Below, piece by piece: positions 23,838 through 32,824 of a stretch of DNA of 64,000 nucleotides (position 1 is its first letter; each line of letters begins with the position of its first letter). A program made the position numbers and the translations under genes. The notes beneath the pieces are model-generated. The model had not been told where the DNA came from, did not search any database, and was given only the letters and a program-made list of their open reading frames with translations. Origin of the DNA: Sulfitobacter sp. M39 (GTDB lineage: Bacteria > Pseudomonadota > Alphaproteobacteria > Rhodobacterales > Rhodobacteraceae); NCBI RefSeq assembly GCF_021735935.1, contig NZ_WMDZ01000001.1, forward strand, positions 682,001-746,000, given 5' to 3'.

Positions 23838-24656
23838 ATGGGTTTCCCAGGGACATGGATGACAGAAAGCGAAAGCGTGGTATACCGCGTGGTGCCCAAA
23901 TGCGCCTGTTCGACGATCGGGCAGATCATGTTCTATTCGGACCATGGCGAATTCTTTGACGGCGACATCCATGACGCGAAATCGGGCATGCACAAATGGG
24001 CGCATGACGACTCTCAGCCGTTGATCACGCGCAATGTGGAAAACCACAAATCCTACGCCTTCACCTGCGTGCGCAATCCCTACACCCGCATCCTCAGCTC
24101 GTTCTTTGACAAGATCTGCGGCATCCAGCGCAACGGTCGGCGGTATCGCGGCAATCTGGTGCCGCTGCTCGTGCAGAAATACGGGATCGAGGTCGGCGGC
24201 GATGACGGCAAGCAAGAGTTTGACCAGATCGCCAGCTTCCGCCGCTTCCTGCTGTTTGCCCGCGACACCATCCGCTGGCGTCGCCCGATGGACCCGGACA
24301 TCCACTGGTCCGCGCAATCGGGGCATGTCAGCACGTTCATCGTGAACGGCGGCACCTATGACAAGATCATCTGGACCGAGAAATTCAACGACGGCATGCA
24401 AAGCGTGCTGGATGCCATCGACACGCCCCATACGGTGAACCTGTCCGAAATTCCGCGGTTTAACGAATCCGAAGGCCACGGCCCCAAGCGCGCCCACCCG
24501 GTTGAGGATTACTTCGACGATCTGTCGATGCATCTGATGCGCGAGATCTTCAAAAAGGATTTCGAGCTGTTCAAATACGATTTCGACGACCCGGGGAACA
24601 AGATGCCCACGGGAGAGGTCGACCTCGCCGAGGTGCACGCCAAGCTGGGCGACTAA
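23838..24656 (+). CDS. Carbohydrate sulfotransferase family 2 protein
   Basis: A 272-residue cytoplasmic enzyme expected to transfer sulfate from PAPS to a carbohydrate. The PAPS 5'-phosphosulfate loop appears as VVPKCACSTIGQ (18-29) and the 3'-phosphate motif as CVRNPYTRILSSFFDK (77-92); both match the chondroitin/dermatan-type sulfotransferase family (Sulfotransfer_2). A third region, DYFDDLSMHLMREIFKKDFELFKYDF, gives the family C terminus. The ATG lies 11 bases after AGGAGG. It sits opposite the GT14 gene, so the two likely modify one glycan. Confidence 0.87.
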   Translation: MGFPGTWMTESESVVYRVVPKCACSTIGQIMFYSDHGEFFDGDIHDAKSGMHKWAHDDSQPLITRNVENHKSYAFTCVRNPYTRILSSFFDKICGIQRNGRRYRGNLVPLLVQKYGIEVGGDDGKQEFDQIASFRRFLLFARDTIRWRRPMDPDIHWSAQSGHVSTFIVNGGTYDKIIWTEKFNDGMQSVLDAIDTPHTVNLSEIPRFNESEGHGPKRAHPVEDYFDDLSMHLMREIFKKDFELFKYDFDDPGNKMPTGEVDLAEVHAKLGD

Positions 24657-24750
24657 GCGGGCAGGGCCGGCGCGCCCCGCCTGATGGTCCATGCGGTTAT
24701 GCCCGCTGCGGCATCTTGCGCGCAGGGCCGCAACGCCCTACATCCTTGGC

Positions 24751-25239
24751 ATGTCACAGGTTAAATCATCTTCCAAATCCGACCCGAACTACAAGGTCAT
24801 CGCCGAAAACCGCCGCGCGCGGTTCGATTACGCGATCGACGATGATGTCGAATGCGGCATCATCCTTGAAGGGTCCGAGGTCAAATCGCTCCGCAACGGC
24901 GGTGCCAATATCGCCGAAAGCTACGCCGCCGTGGAAGATGGCGAACTGTGGTTGGTGAACTCCTACGTCGCGCCTTATACGCAGGCCAAGACCTTCACCC
25001 ACGAGGAACGCCGTCGCCGCAAGCTCTTGGTGTCCAAGAAGGAACTGTCGAACCTGTGGAATGAAACCCAACGCAAAGGCATGACGCTGGTCCCGATGGT
25101 GATGTATTTCAATCACCGTGGCATGGCCAAGATCAAGATCGGCATCGCCAAGGGTAAAAAGCTGCACGATAAACGCGAAACCGCCGCCAAGCGCGACTGG
25201 TCCCGCCAAAAGCAGCGTCTGCTGAAAGACCACGGCTGA
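24751..25239 (+). CDS. smpB: SsrA-binding protein SmpB
   Basis: SmpB binds tmRNA and delivers it to stalled ribosomes for trans-translation. The 162-residue protein shows the OB-fold core: [13 protein letters not shown] (about 18-30), [24 protein letters not shown] (about 36-59), and the basic tail [24 protein letters not shown] that inserts in the mRNA channel. I chose the ATG at 24751 because upstream in-frame residues do not match the family. The ssrA gene is not in the window. Confidence 0.96.
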   Translation: MSQVKSSSKSDPNYKVIAENRRARFDYAIDDDVECGIILEGSEVKSLRNGGANIAESYAAVEDGELWLVNSYVAPYTQAKTFTHEERRRRKLLVSKKELSNLWNETQRKGMTLVPMVMYFNHRGMAKIKIGIAKGKKLHDKRETAAKRDWSRQKQRLLKDHG

Positions 25240-25382
25240 CGCCCAGTCCCGCACTCGACGCCTGAACGGAACACATTCCCCCCATTTCCGGCCTGTGCTG
25301 CATGTGCACAGTCGCGGGCTCTTGCTTGCGGGGGCCGTCGCGGGTAGGCATTGAAAAACCTGTTCTAAAAGGGGGTGGACCC

Positions 25383-26237
25383 ATGGCTGACAACCCGAAA
25401 ACGCTTGTTTCAACCGATTGGCTGGCGCAGCACCTCAAGGATCCCGACCTGCGTCTGCTGGACGCGTCATGGTATTTGCCCGATGCAGGGCGCGACCCCA
25501 AAGCCGAGTACAATCAGGCGCATATCCCCGGCGCCCGCTTTTTCGACATCGACGAAATCTCTGATGGGCGGTCGGATATGCCGCATATGGCCCCGCCTGC
25601 TGAAAAATTCATGTCGCGGATGCGCGCTATGGGTGTGGGCGACGGGCATCAGGTGGTGGTCTATGACGGGGCCGGCTTGCTGTCGGCCGCGCGTGTGTGG
25701 TGGCTATTCCGTCTGATGGGGCAGGAAAATGTCGCCGTGCTGGATGGGGGCCTGCCCAAATGGGTCGCCGAAGGTCGCCCCACCGAAGACATGCCCCCTA
25801 TCCCCCGCGACCGCCACATGACCGTGCGCTTCCAAAACCAACTGGTGCGCGATGTGACGCAGGTGGCTCAGGCGTCCAAGCTCAAGGCACCGCAGATCGT
25901 GGATGCCCGCGCAGCGGCCCGCTTTCGCGGCGACGCGCCCGAACCCCGCGAAGGTCTGCGCGCCGGCCACATCCCCGGGGCGCGCAACCTGCCCTACACA
26001 GAGCTGTTGAACGACGACAAAACACTGAAATCCGTAGCCGAGACCAAAGCGGCTTTTGAAGCGGCGGGCATTGACCTGTCCCACCCTGTGATCACGACCT
26101 GCGGGTCCGGCATCACCGCGGCGATACTCGCGCTGGCACTGGAACGGATGGGCCATACCGATTGGTCCCTTTACGATGGATCTTGGGCAGAATGGGGGAT
26201 GTTCCCCACCGTGCCCGTTGCGACCGGAGACGCATAA
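25383..26237 (+). CDS. sseA: 3-mercaptopyruvate/thiosulfate sulfurtransferase
   Basis: Two rhodanese domains fill 284 residues. The N-terminal domain (about 8-135) lacks an active cysteine; the C-terminal domain carries Cys240 in TTCGSGITAA, and this CG[S/T]GxT loop is that of mercaptopyruvate sulfurtransferases rather than thiosulfate enzymes (CRKGVT). AEYNQAHIPGARFFDID and LRAGHIPGARNLPY are rhodanese signatures. The ATG follows AAGGGGGTGGACCC. Its TAA overlaps the next gene's ATG by one base, so both are translated from one message; both handle keto acid/amino acid chemistry. Confidence 0.93.
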   Translation: MADNPKTLVSTDWLAQHLKDPDLRLLDASWYLPDAGRDPKAEYNQAHIPGARFFDIDEISDGRSDMPHMAPPAEKFMSRMRAMGVGDGHQVVVYDGAGLLSAARVWWLFRLMGQENVAVLDGGLPKWVAEGRPTEDMPPIPRDRHMTVRFQNQLVRDVTQVAQASKLKAPQIVDARAAARFRGDAPEPREGLRAGHIPGARNLPYTELLNDDKTLKSVAETKAAFEAAGIDLSHPVITTCGSGITAAILALALERMGHTDWSLYDGSWAEWGMFPTVPVATGDA

Positions 26238-27421
26238 TGTTCGAAACCCTACAGGCGCAGCCCGCCGATAAAATCCTTGCCTTGATGCAGATGTACAAGG
26301 ACGACCCCCGCGAGACCAAGATCGACCTTGGCGTGGGCGTGTACAAGGATGCCACGGGGCTGACGCCCGTCATGCGCGCGGTCAAGGCGGCTGAACACCA
26401 GCTGTGGGAAGCCCAGACCAGCAAGGCCTATACCGGTCTGGCGGGCGATCCTGCCTTTGGCGATGCGATGGTGCAGATGGTGCTTGGTGATGCGGTCCCC
26501 CGCGCGCAGGTCGCCGCGGCGGCAACCCCAGGCGGGACCGGCGCGATCCGTCAAGCGTTCGAGCTGATCCAGATGGCCCGCCCGCAAGCGCGGGTGTTTG
26601 TGTCGAACCCGACATGGCCGAACCATCTGTCGATCTTGAAATATCTGGGGATGGAGATGGTCCCCTACCGCTATTTCGACGATGAAACCCGTGGCGTTGA
26701 TTTCGATGGCATGATCGCCGACCTCAAGACCGCGCAAAAAGGCGATGTGGTCCTGCTGCACGGCTGCTGCCACAACCCGACAGGGGCCAACCTGAACGCC
26801 GCCGAATGGGACGCGGTGATCAAAGTGTTGCAAGACACCGGTGCCACCCCGATGATCGATATCGCCTACCAGGGCTTTGGCGACGGGCTTGACGCGGATG
26901 CGGCGGCCACGCGCAAGGTCGCGGCGGCGGTGCCTGAATGTCTGATCGCGGCAAGCTGCTCCAAGAACTTCGGGATTTACCGCGAACGCACCGGTATCCT
27001 GATGGCGCTGTCGGCAGACAGCTCGGCGCAAAAGCTGAACCAGGGCACGCTGGCCTTTCTCAACCGCCAGAACTTCAGCTTCCCGCCCGATCACGGGGCC
27101 CGCATCGTCACCACCATCCTGAACGACGACGCCTTGCGCAGCGACTGGATGGCCGAGCTCGAAGACATCCGCAACACCATGCTGGGCCTGCGCAGCCAGC
27201 TCGCGGGCGAACTGCAGCGCCTCTCCGGCTCTGACCGCTTCGGTTTCCTTGCCGAACACCGCGGCATGTTCTCGCGTCTTGGAACCTCGTCTGACATGGT
27301 CGACAAGCTGCGCGAAGACCACGGCATCTATATGGTGGGTGACAGCCGCATGAACATCGCGGGGCTGAACGCCGAAACCGTGCCGATCCTCGCCAAGGCG
27401 ATCATCGAGGTCGGCATCTAA
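26237..27421 (+). CDS. Aromatic amino acid aminotransferase (class I, aspartate/tyrosine type)
   Basis: A 394-residue fold-type I aminotransferase of the AspC/TyrB subgroup. PLP-site residues include Lys243 in AASCSKNFGIYRERTG, Asn180-Pro181-Thr182-Gly in CCHNPTGAN, Asp208 and Tyr211 in IDIAYQGFGDG, and Arg372-region SRMNIAGLN for carboxylate binding. The opening LQAQPADKILALMQMYKDDPRETKIDLGVGVYKD is diagnostic. It should exchange amino groups between aromatic amino acids or aspartate and 2-oxoglutarate. It is coupled to the sulfurtransferase gene, which could make mercaptopyruvate (from cysteine) a side substrate. Confidence 0.92.
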   Translation: MFETLQAQPADKILALMQMYKDDPRETKIDLGVGVYKDATGLTPVMRAVKAAEHQLWEAQTSKAYTGLAGDPAFGDAMVQMVLGDAVPRAQVAAAATPGGTGAIRQAFELIQMARPQARVFVSNPTWPNHLSILKYLGMEMVPYRYFDDETRGVDFDGMIADLKTAQKGDVVLLHGCCHNPTGANLNAAEWDAVIKVLQDTGATPMIDIAYQGFGDGLDADAAATRKVAAAVPECLIAASCSKNFGIYRERTGILMALSADSSAQKLNQGTLAFLNRQNFSFPPDHGARIVTTILNDDALRSDWMAELEDIRNTMLGLRSQLAGELQRLSGSDRFGFLAEHRGMFSRLGTSSDMVDKLREDHGIYMVGDSRMNIAGLNAETVPILAKAIIEVGI

Positions 27422-27450
27422 CCCGCCGCTTCACCCTTTTAAAAATACTC

Positions 27451-27485
27451 AAACCGCCACGCTGGCATCTGGCGCGGCGGTTTTT
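27451..27485 (+). terminator. Terminator after aminotransferase
   Basis: CCGCC (27454-27458) pairs with GGCGG (27476-27480), strengthened by an inner CGC/GCG pair and flanking AAA/TTT, and is followed by five T. Confidence 0.75.
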
Positions 27486-27530
27486 GTTTGGGCGCATTGC
27501 CAGCCCGGCCGAGCATATCACCCGCGCAGC

Positions 27531-27557
27531 AAAAAGCCCGGGCGCGAACGCCCGGGC
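27531..27557 (-). terminator. Terminator after amtB (minus strand)
   Basis: GCCCGGGCG (27536-27544) and CGCCCGGGC (27549-27557) form a perfect 9-bp stem with a 4-base loop. On the minus strand it is followed by five U (AAAAA at 27531-27535), 27 bp after the amtB stop. Confidence 0.9.
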
Positions 27558-27584
27558 CTCTGCCTGCCTGCAGGAGTTTAGACC

Positions 27585-28886
27585 TTAGCTCTTGGAGAAC
27601 TCAGGGTAGGCTTCCATGCCCAATTCGGACACATCCAAGCCAACGATCTCGGCTTCTTCGCTGACGCGGATGCCGGTGGTGGCTTTCAGGATCATCCAGA
27701 CGATCAGCGACACGATGAAGACAAAGGCACCGATTGAGGCAAAGCCGATGATCTGTGTCACAAAGGATGTGCCGTCGGTGTAGACGGGAACAACCAGCGT
27801 GCCCCAGAAGCCTGCGATCAGGTGAACCGGGATCGCACCGACCACGTCATCGATCTTGAGCTTGTCAAGGAAGGGCACCGCGAAGACCACGATCGCACCG
27901 CCCACAGCACCGATCCAAAGCGCACCGAAGAGCGTCGGGTCAAGCGGACCAGCTGTGATAGAGACCAGACCGGCCAGCGCGCCGTTCAGCACCATTGTCA
28001 GGTCGGGCTTTTTGTACAGCATCTGGGTCAGGACCAGCGCGGCGATGGCACCGGCAGCAGCCGCCATGTTGGTGTTGGCAAAGATCTGCGCGACAGCGTC
28101 GGCGTCGATCATCGACCCCATAGCCAATTGCGAGCCGCCGTTGAAGCCGAACCAACCCAGCCACAGGATGAACGTCCCCAAAGTGGCAAGCGGCAGGTTC
28201 GAACCCTGCATCGGGATCACACGACCGTCTTTGTATTTGCCGATACGGGGGCCAAGCACCAGCGCACCTGCCAGAGCCGCAAAGCCACCGGCTGCGTGGA
28301 CCAGAGTGGAGCCCGCAAAGTCGCTGAAGCCCGCGTCAGACAGCCAGCCTGCGCCCCACTGCCAGCTTGCTTCGATCGGATAGATAAAGCCGGTCAGTAC
28401 GACAGTGAAGATCAGGAAGGGCCACAGTTTGATACGTTCGGCCAATGTGCCCGAAACGATGGATGCGGTGGTCGCGCAGAACATCAGCTGGAAGAAGAAG
28501 TCAGACGCGTTGGAATAGCCGCCCGCGTCAATCGCCGTCTTGATGTCCTTGGTTGCAAAAGTGCCGAACACACCGGGGATGATCCACGCGTCGCCGGGGT
28601 ACATGATGTTATAGCCGACCAGCCAGTAGAGAATGGCGGCCAGTGCGAAAAGCGCGATGTTCTTGGTCAGCTGGGTGGTCACGTTCTTGGACCGCACCAG
28701 ACCGGCTTCGAGCATGGCAAAACCCGCCGCCATCCAGAACACCAGAAAGCCGCCGATCAGGAACAGGATCGTGTTGAAAATGAAAGCAGTGTCAGCCGCG
28801 GTTGCATACTCGGCCTCCTGCGCGAAACCCAAGGACGGCAGCAGCGTCGCTGCGGCGGCAAGGGGAATAAGAAGTCGTGATGTCAT
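27585..28886 (-). CDS. amtB: Ammonium transporter AmtB
   Basis: AmtB is a trimeric inner-membrane ammonia/ammonium channel. From the ATG at 28886 it has 433 residues: a signal-like N terminus (MTSRLLIPLAAAATLLPSLGFA) and eleven helices. Family signatures include GFAMLEAGLVRSKN (about 56-69), FDFAGSTLVHAAGGFAALAGALVLGPR-type motif near 195-220, and GWFGFNGGS near 250. Ammonium-site aromatic and histidine residues lie within these. It is downstream of glnK by 25 bp, the normal glnK-amtB pair in which GlnK blocks the channel under ammonium sufficiency. Confidence 0.96.
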   Translation of the reverse strand: MTSRLLIPLAAAATLLPSLGFAQEAEYATAADTAFIFNTILFLIGGFLVFWMAAGFAMLEAGLVRSKNVTTQLTKNIALFALAAILYWLVGYNIMYPGDAWIIPGVFGTFATKDIKTAIDAGGYSNASDFFFQLMFCATTASIVSGTLAERIKLWPFLIFTVVLTGFIYPIEASWQWGAGWLSDAGFSDFAGSTLVHAAGGFAALAGALVLGPRIGKYKDGRVIPMQGSNLPLATLGTFILWLGWFGFNGGSQLAMGSMIDADAVAQIFANTNMAAAAGAIAALVLTQMLYKKPDLTMVLNGALAGLVSITAGPLDPTLFGALWIGAVGGAIVVFAVPFLDKLKIDDVVGAIPVHLIAGFWGTLVVPVYTDGTSFVTQIIGFASIGAFVFIVSLIVWMILKATTGIRVSEEAEIVGLDVSELGMEAYPEFSKS

Positions 28887-28911
28887 GTCGTCAATTCCTC
28901 GGACGTGGGGG

Positions 28912-29250
<339 letters not shown>

Positions 29251-29369
29251 CTATAATCCCTCTTCCAGATGGCAGGTACTTCCCTGCGTTATGCCTTGGA
29301 TAAAAGAGCGGCCGGTGCCCCTTGAAGGAAGGGTGCATCGCGCTTAGTCCCTCTCTGGGCGGGCGCGTT

Positions 29370-29415
29370 TGCCTGATTATTGGGCGCTGTGGGAAATGTG
29401 CCTGATTATTGGGCG
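29370..29415. repeat. 17-bp direct repeat between glnK and the PBP gene
   Basis: TGCCTGATTATTGGGCG occurs twice without mismatch, at 29370-29386 and 29399-29415, with starts 29 bp apart (nearly three helical turns). It lies 120-165 bp upstream of glnK and 92-137 bp upstream of the PBP ATG. The geometry suits paired regulator sites, though the protein is unknown; no similarity to the NtrC site (TGCAC-N5-7-GTGCA) is seen. Confidence 0.75.
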
Positions 29416-29506
29416 TTAATTAGACGGCGCAGCGGGGCGTCTGCGCTAAACAAACCGCGCCGTGCAGGATAGAGTGCGAAAAAAAGAATGGTTCAGCGAG
29501 CAGCAT

Positions 29507-31678
29507 ATGAGTGATTCATCCAAACGGAAGCGGCCCTTGGTTGCCGATAAACGCACCGCGGGCAAAGGCGGCAAACCGCCCCGCAAGCCGGTCGCGAAAA
29601 AGGCTCCGGCCAAGCGCAAGCCTGCACGTCGTGCGCCTGCGCGCCCCAAAGGGCCTATTGGCTGGCTGGCCGCGCTGGTGCGGTGGGTCTTCCGGTTGAT
29701 CTGGACGATCGTCTGGCGGGTAACTGCCGTGGCGGTGCTGATGGTTGCGTTGGCCGTCGGCTATTTCTACACCACGCTGCCGCCGCTCGAGGCGCTGCTG
29801 GACGGGCGTGCGCGAGGGTCTGTCACGCTCAAGGATCGCTATGGTGATGTCTTTGCATGGCGCGGGGATCAGTTCGGCGGCGTCGTCACTGCAGACAGCG
29901 TATCCCCCGCCCTGAAGAACGCGGTGATCTCGACAGAGGACAAACGCTTCTATCGTCACTTTGGTGTCAGCCCGCGCGGCATCGCTTCGGCGGTCAAGAT
30001 CAACCTGAGCGAGGGCCGCGGGCCGTTGTCCGGTCACGGTGGTTCGACGATCACGCAGCAGGTGGCCAAGCTGCTCTGTCTGGGTGAACCCTATGATGCG
30101 TCTTCGGGGCAGACGGAAAAGGAATACGAAGCCGAATGTCGCCGGTCCTCGCTGTCGCGCAAGGGCAAGGAAGCCCTGTTCTCCATGGCGATGGAGGCGA
30201 AGTATTCCAAGGATGATATCCTGTCGATCTACCTGAACCGCGCCTATATGGGCGGCGGTGCCTTCGGAGCCGAAGCCGCGGCGCAGCGTTTCTTTGGCAA
30301 ACCGGCCGCCGCGTTGAAGCCTGCCGAGGGCGCGATGCTGGCGGGTCTGTTGACCGCACCGACCACGCTGTCACCGACCAATAATCTGGATCGGTCGCAA
30401 AGCCGTGCGGCAACCGTGATCCGCCTGATGGAAGATCAGGGCTATCTGTCAGAGGCCGAAGCGGACAGCGCCATTGCCAACCCCGCAGAGCTGTCAGAAG
30501 CCGCAGAGGCCGAGGCGGGTGGCTATTTCGCGGATTGGGTGATGTCGTCGGGGCCGGAGTTCTTTACCCGCAACACGACCGAGGATGTGGTGATCAAGAC
30601 CACCCTTGACCAAAAGATCCAGCGCGCCGCCGAGGAAGGTCTGAGCTGGGTGTTCGAAAACAAGGTCCGCGAAGGTTCCAAAGCGCAGGCGGCTGTGGTG
30701 ATCATGTCTGCTGACGGGGCCGTGCGCGGCATGGTCGGTGGGCGCAAGACCAAGGTCGCGGGGGCCTTTAACCGCGCGACACAAGCGATGCGCCAGACCG
30801 GCTCTGCCTTCAAACCGTTTATCTATGCAGCGGCGCTGGATCTGGGGTATTCGCCCAACGATCTGATCGAAGACGCGCCCTATTGTCTGAACGTGCCAGG
30901 GTCGGGCCAATGGTGCCCGAAGAACTATACCAACAGCTTCAAGGGTAACGTGACGCTCACCACCGCGCTCAAGGATTCGCTGAACATTCCGGCGGTCAAG
31001 GTCTCTGAGAGTGTCGGCCGCGATGTGGTCAGCCAGGTGGCAGAGCAGTTCGGCATCAAAAGCGATCTGGCCGCTGGTCCGGCGCTGGCGCTTGGGGCGT
31101 CCGAAAGCACGCTGCTTGAAATGACAGGTGCCTATGCCGGCATCCTGAACGGCGGGTCATCTGTTAAACCCTATGGGCTGATTGATCTGACGTTGCAGGG
31201 CGACACTGATCCGGTAATGGGCACGGGCGGCGGTATCGGCGAGCGGGTCATTCAGGAAGATGCTGCACTGCAACTGGTCTATATGATGGAAAAGGTCGTG
31301 TCCGAGGGCACCGGCGGGCGGGCGCAATTTGGTGGCCGCGAGCTGGCCGGCAAAACCGGCACGACACAGGCCAACCGCGACGCCTGGTTCATCGGTTTCT
31401 CCGCCGACTATGTGGCCGGTGTCTGGATGGGCTATGACGACAACACGCCGTTGACCGGTGTATCGGGCGGCGGGTTGCCCACCGAGATCTGGCAGCAGGT
31501 CATGATGCGCGTTCACGAAGGGCTGCCCAATACGCCGCTGCCGATGATCGTGCCGGAACCGCCTGTCGTACAGGCCCCGCCGCAGCCTCAGCAACCGGCG
31601 CAGCCGCAGCGCGTGCCGCGTCAGGACAACCCATTGGGCGTCATCGACAGGGTGCTGCGCGATATCTTTGGCGGGTAA
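29507..31678 (+). CDS. Class A penicillin-binding protein (PBP1A/1C-type)
   Basis: A 723-residue bifunctional peptidoglycan synthase. A very basic Lys/Arg/Pro-rich cytoplasmic head (1-50) precedes one membrane helix (about 65-88). The glycosyltransferase (GT51) domain contains STEDKRFYRHFG (catalytic Glu144), GHGGSTITQQ (176-185) and ALFSMAMEAKYSKDDILSIYLNRAYMG-type helix. The transpeptidase domain has the SxxK nucleophile Ser433 (GSAFK), SLN (491-493) and KTGTT (616-620). The tail is Pro/Gln-rich (about 640-690 onward). Start choice is uncertain: the ATG at 29507 has a weak ribosome site; GTG at 29462 would add 15 residues. Confidence 0.93.
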   Translation: MSDSSKRKRPLVADKRTAGKGGKPPRKPVAKKAPAKRKPARRAPARPKGPIGWLAALVRWVFRLIWTIVWRVTAVAVLMVALAVGYFYTTLPPLEALLDGRARGSVTLKDRYGDVFAWRGDQFGGVVTADSVSPALKNAVISTEDKRFYRHFGVSPRGIASAVKINLSEGRGPLSGHGGSTITQQVAKLLCLGEPYDASSGQTEKEYEAECRRSSLSRKGKEALFSMAMEAKYSKDDILSIYLNRAYMGGGAFGAEAAAQRFFGKPAAALKPAEGAMLAGLLTAPTTLSPTNNLDRSQSRAATVIRLMEDQGYLSEAEADSAIANPAELSEAAEAEAGGYFADWVMSSGPEFFTRNTTEDVVIKTTLDQKIQRAAEEGLSWVFENKVREGSKAQAAVVIMSADGAVRGMVGGRKTKVAGAFNRATQAMRQTGSAFKPFIYAAALDLGYSPNDLIEDAPYCLNVPGSGQWCPKNYTNSFKGNVTLTTALKDSLNIPAVKVSESVGRDVVSQVAEQFGIKSDLAAGPALALGASESTLLEMTGAYAGILNGGSSVKPYGLIDLTLQGDTDPVMGTGGGIGERVIQEDAALQLVYMMEKVVSEGTGGRAQFGGRELAGKTGTTQANRDAWFIGFSADYVAGVWMGYDDNTPLTGVSGGGLPTEIWQQVMMRVHEGLPNTPLPMIVPEPPVVQAPPQPQQPAQPQRVPRQDNPLGVIDRVLRDIFGG

Positions 31679-31720
31679 AGACCCTGCCTCTACGGCAGCA
31701 CAATCCTTTGGAAACGAAAG

Positions 31721-31757
31721 AAGGGAGGCCGGAATACTCCGGCCTCCCTTCCTTTTG
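31721..31757 (+). terminator. Strong terminator after PBP gene
   Basis: A perfect 13-bp inverted repeat, AAGGGAGGCCGGA (31721-31733) and TCCGGCCTCCCTT (31738-31750), with a 4-base loop, followed by CCTTTTG. It may serve both strands because the next gene converges. Confidence 0.88.
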
Positions 31758-31813
31758 TCGCATCCCCGAAAGCGGTACGAGGAGACCCGCCCCCGAGGGT
31801 TTGACAGTCTGGC

Positions 31814-32668
31814 TTAGAAGCCCAGAACCAGCGACACACCCAGGGTGTTGTCAGTGGATTTCAGGCCCGCAACCGGATCGGTGTTGTAGTCGGTACGGTA
31901 GCTTACGCGTGTCGACAGGTTGTCGGACATCTTGTAGTTGATGCCAGCGTCGTTCGACACGATGGTGTTCACGTCAGAGCCGACAATGTCGGTGTCCATG
32001 GTGAAGGATACGATGTCGTTGAACGCGTAGAAGTAGCGCGACGAGGCGATGAAGCCGACTTCGGTTTCGGAGGTGCCGGTTGCGTCTTTAAAGTAGCGTA
32101 CACCGGGGCCCGCTTGAACGCGCCATGTGTTGTCTTCTTTATTGATCGCGCGGTAACCCGGACCAAAGCCCAAGAATGCGTCTGTTTCGGAACCGTCCAC
32201 GGCTGCACCGGATGTGTCGGTCAGGTAACCGTCATATTGGTAACGGGCCAGGCCGAACGCATAGAACTCGGGTGTGAAGTAGCGGCTACCTTCATAGGTA
32301 CCAAAGAACTTCTCTTCGCTCTTTGTGCCGTTTGCTTCGCCGTATTCTACCGCAAAACCAACCAGGTGGTTCCAGTCGCCGACACCGTATGTCAGGCGGC
32401 CAGCGCCCGATACTTCGCCGTTGTCTGTGTTGCCGCTGGTGCCCGATGCGGACAGGGCGAAAGACCCGCGCCAGCCTTGGGCAACACCATTGGCGCCATA
32501 ACGTTCTGCGTCAGCGCCGCGGGCCAGGTCGGTGTTCACGTCATCGGTGATGTCGTCGATCTGGTCGTTCAGCGTTTCAATGCCAAGCGCACGTTGCTGC
32601 GCGAAAACGGGAGCAGCAGCCAAGAGTGCGATTACGGAAACCGCGGACGCTTTAAGTACTGTGTTCAT
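31814..32668 (-). CDS. DUF481-family outer-membrane protein
   Basis: The 284-residue protein starts with a signal peptide (about 1-23, cut after VFA) and continues as alternating hydrophobic strands rich in Tyr, Gly and Asp, ending in LGVSLVLGF, a C-terminal aromatic residue usual for beta-barrels. The repeated GW..SFALSASGTSGNTDN and RVQAGPGVRYF stretches match the DUF481 (YdiY-like) family, whose role is unknown. The ATG at 32668 has AAGGATT behind it; the longer frame is unlikely. A 6-bp hairpin (CGCCTC/GAGGCG, 32697-32715) lies in the leader 29 bases upstream. Confidence 0.87.
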   Translation of the reverse strand: MNTVLKASAVSVIALLAAAPVFAQQRALGIETLNDQIDDITDDVNTDLARGADAERYGANGVAQGWRGSFALSASGTSGNTDNGEVSGAGRLTYGVGDWNHLVGFAVEYGEANGTKSEEKFFGTYEGSRYFTPEFYAFGLARYQYDGYLTDTSGAAVDGSETDAFLGFGPGYRAINKEDNTWRVQAGPGVRYFKDATGTSETEVGFIASSRYFYAFNDIVSFTMDTDIVGSDVNTIVSNDAGINYKMSDNLSTRVSYRTDYNTDPVAGLKSTDNTLGVSLVLGF

Positions 32669-32824
32669 TGGGGAATCCTTTCCCTTAGAAGTGACCCGCC
32701 TCGTTGATTGAGGCGAGAGCATCTCTGCTGAGAATGGATTTAAGACAGGGGGTAAGATAAGTGAAATTCGAATAAATCGTGCATGAAGCAAGTATTACTC
32801 GTGTTAACTGCCCTTGAAGCGGAA

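Noticed and set aside
29251..29369. Sigma54 promoter or NtrC sites for glnK-amtB
   Set aside because: I looked for TGGCAC-N5-TTGC on the minus strand and TGCAC-type dyads and found no acceptable match, so none is claimed.
30925..31110. Short antisense frames within the PBP gene
   Set aside because: They lie wholly in a conserved transpeptidase domain and have no independent support.
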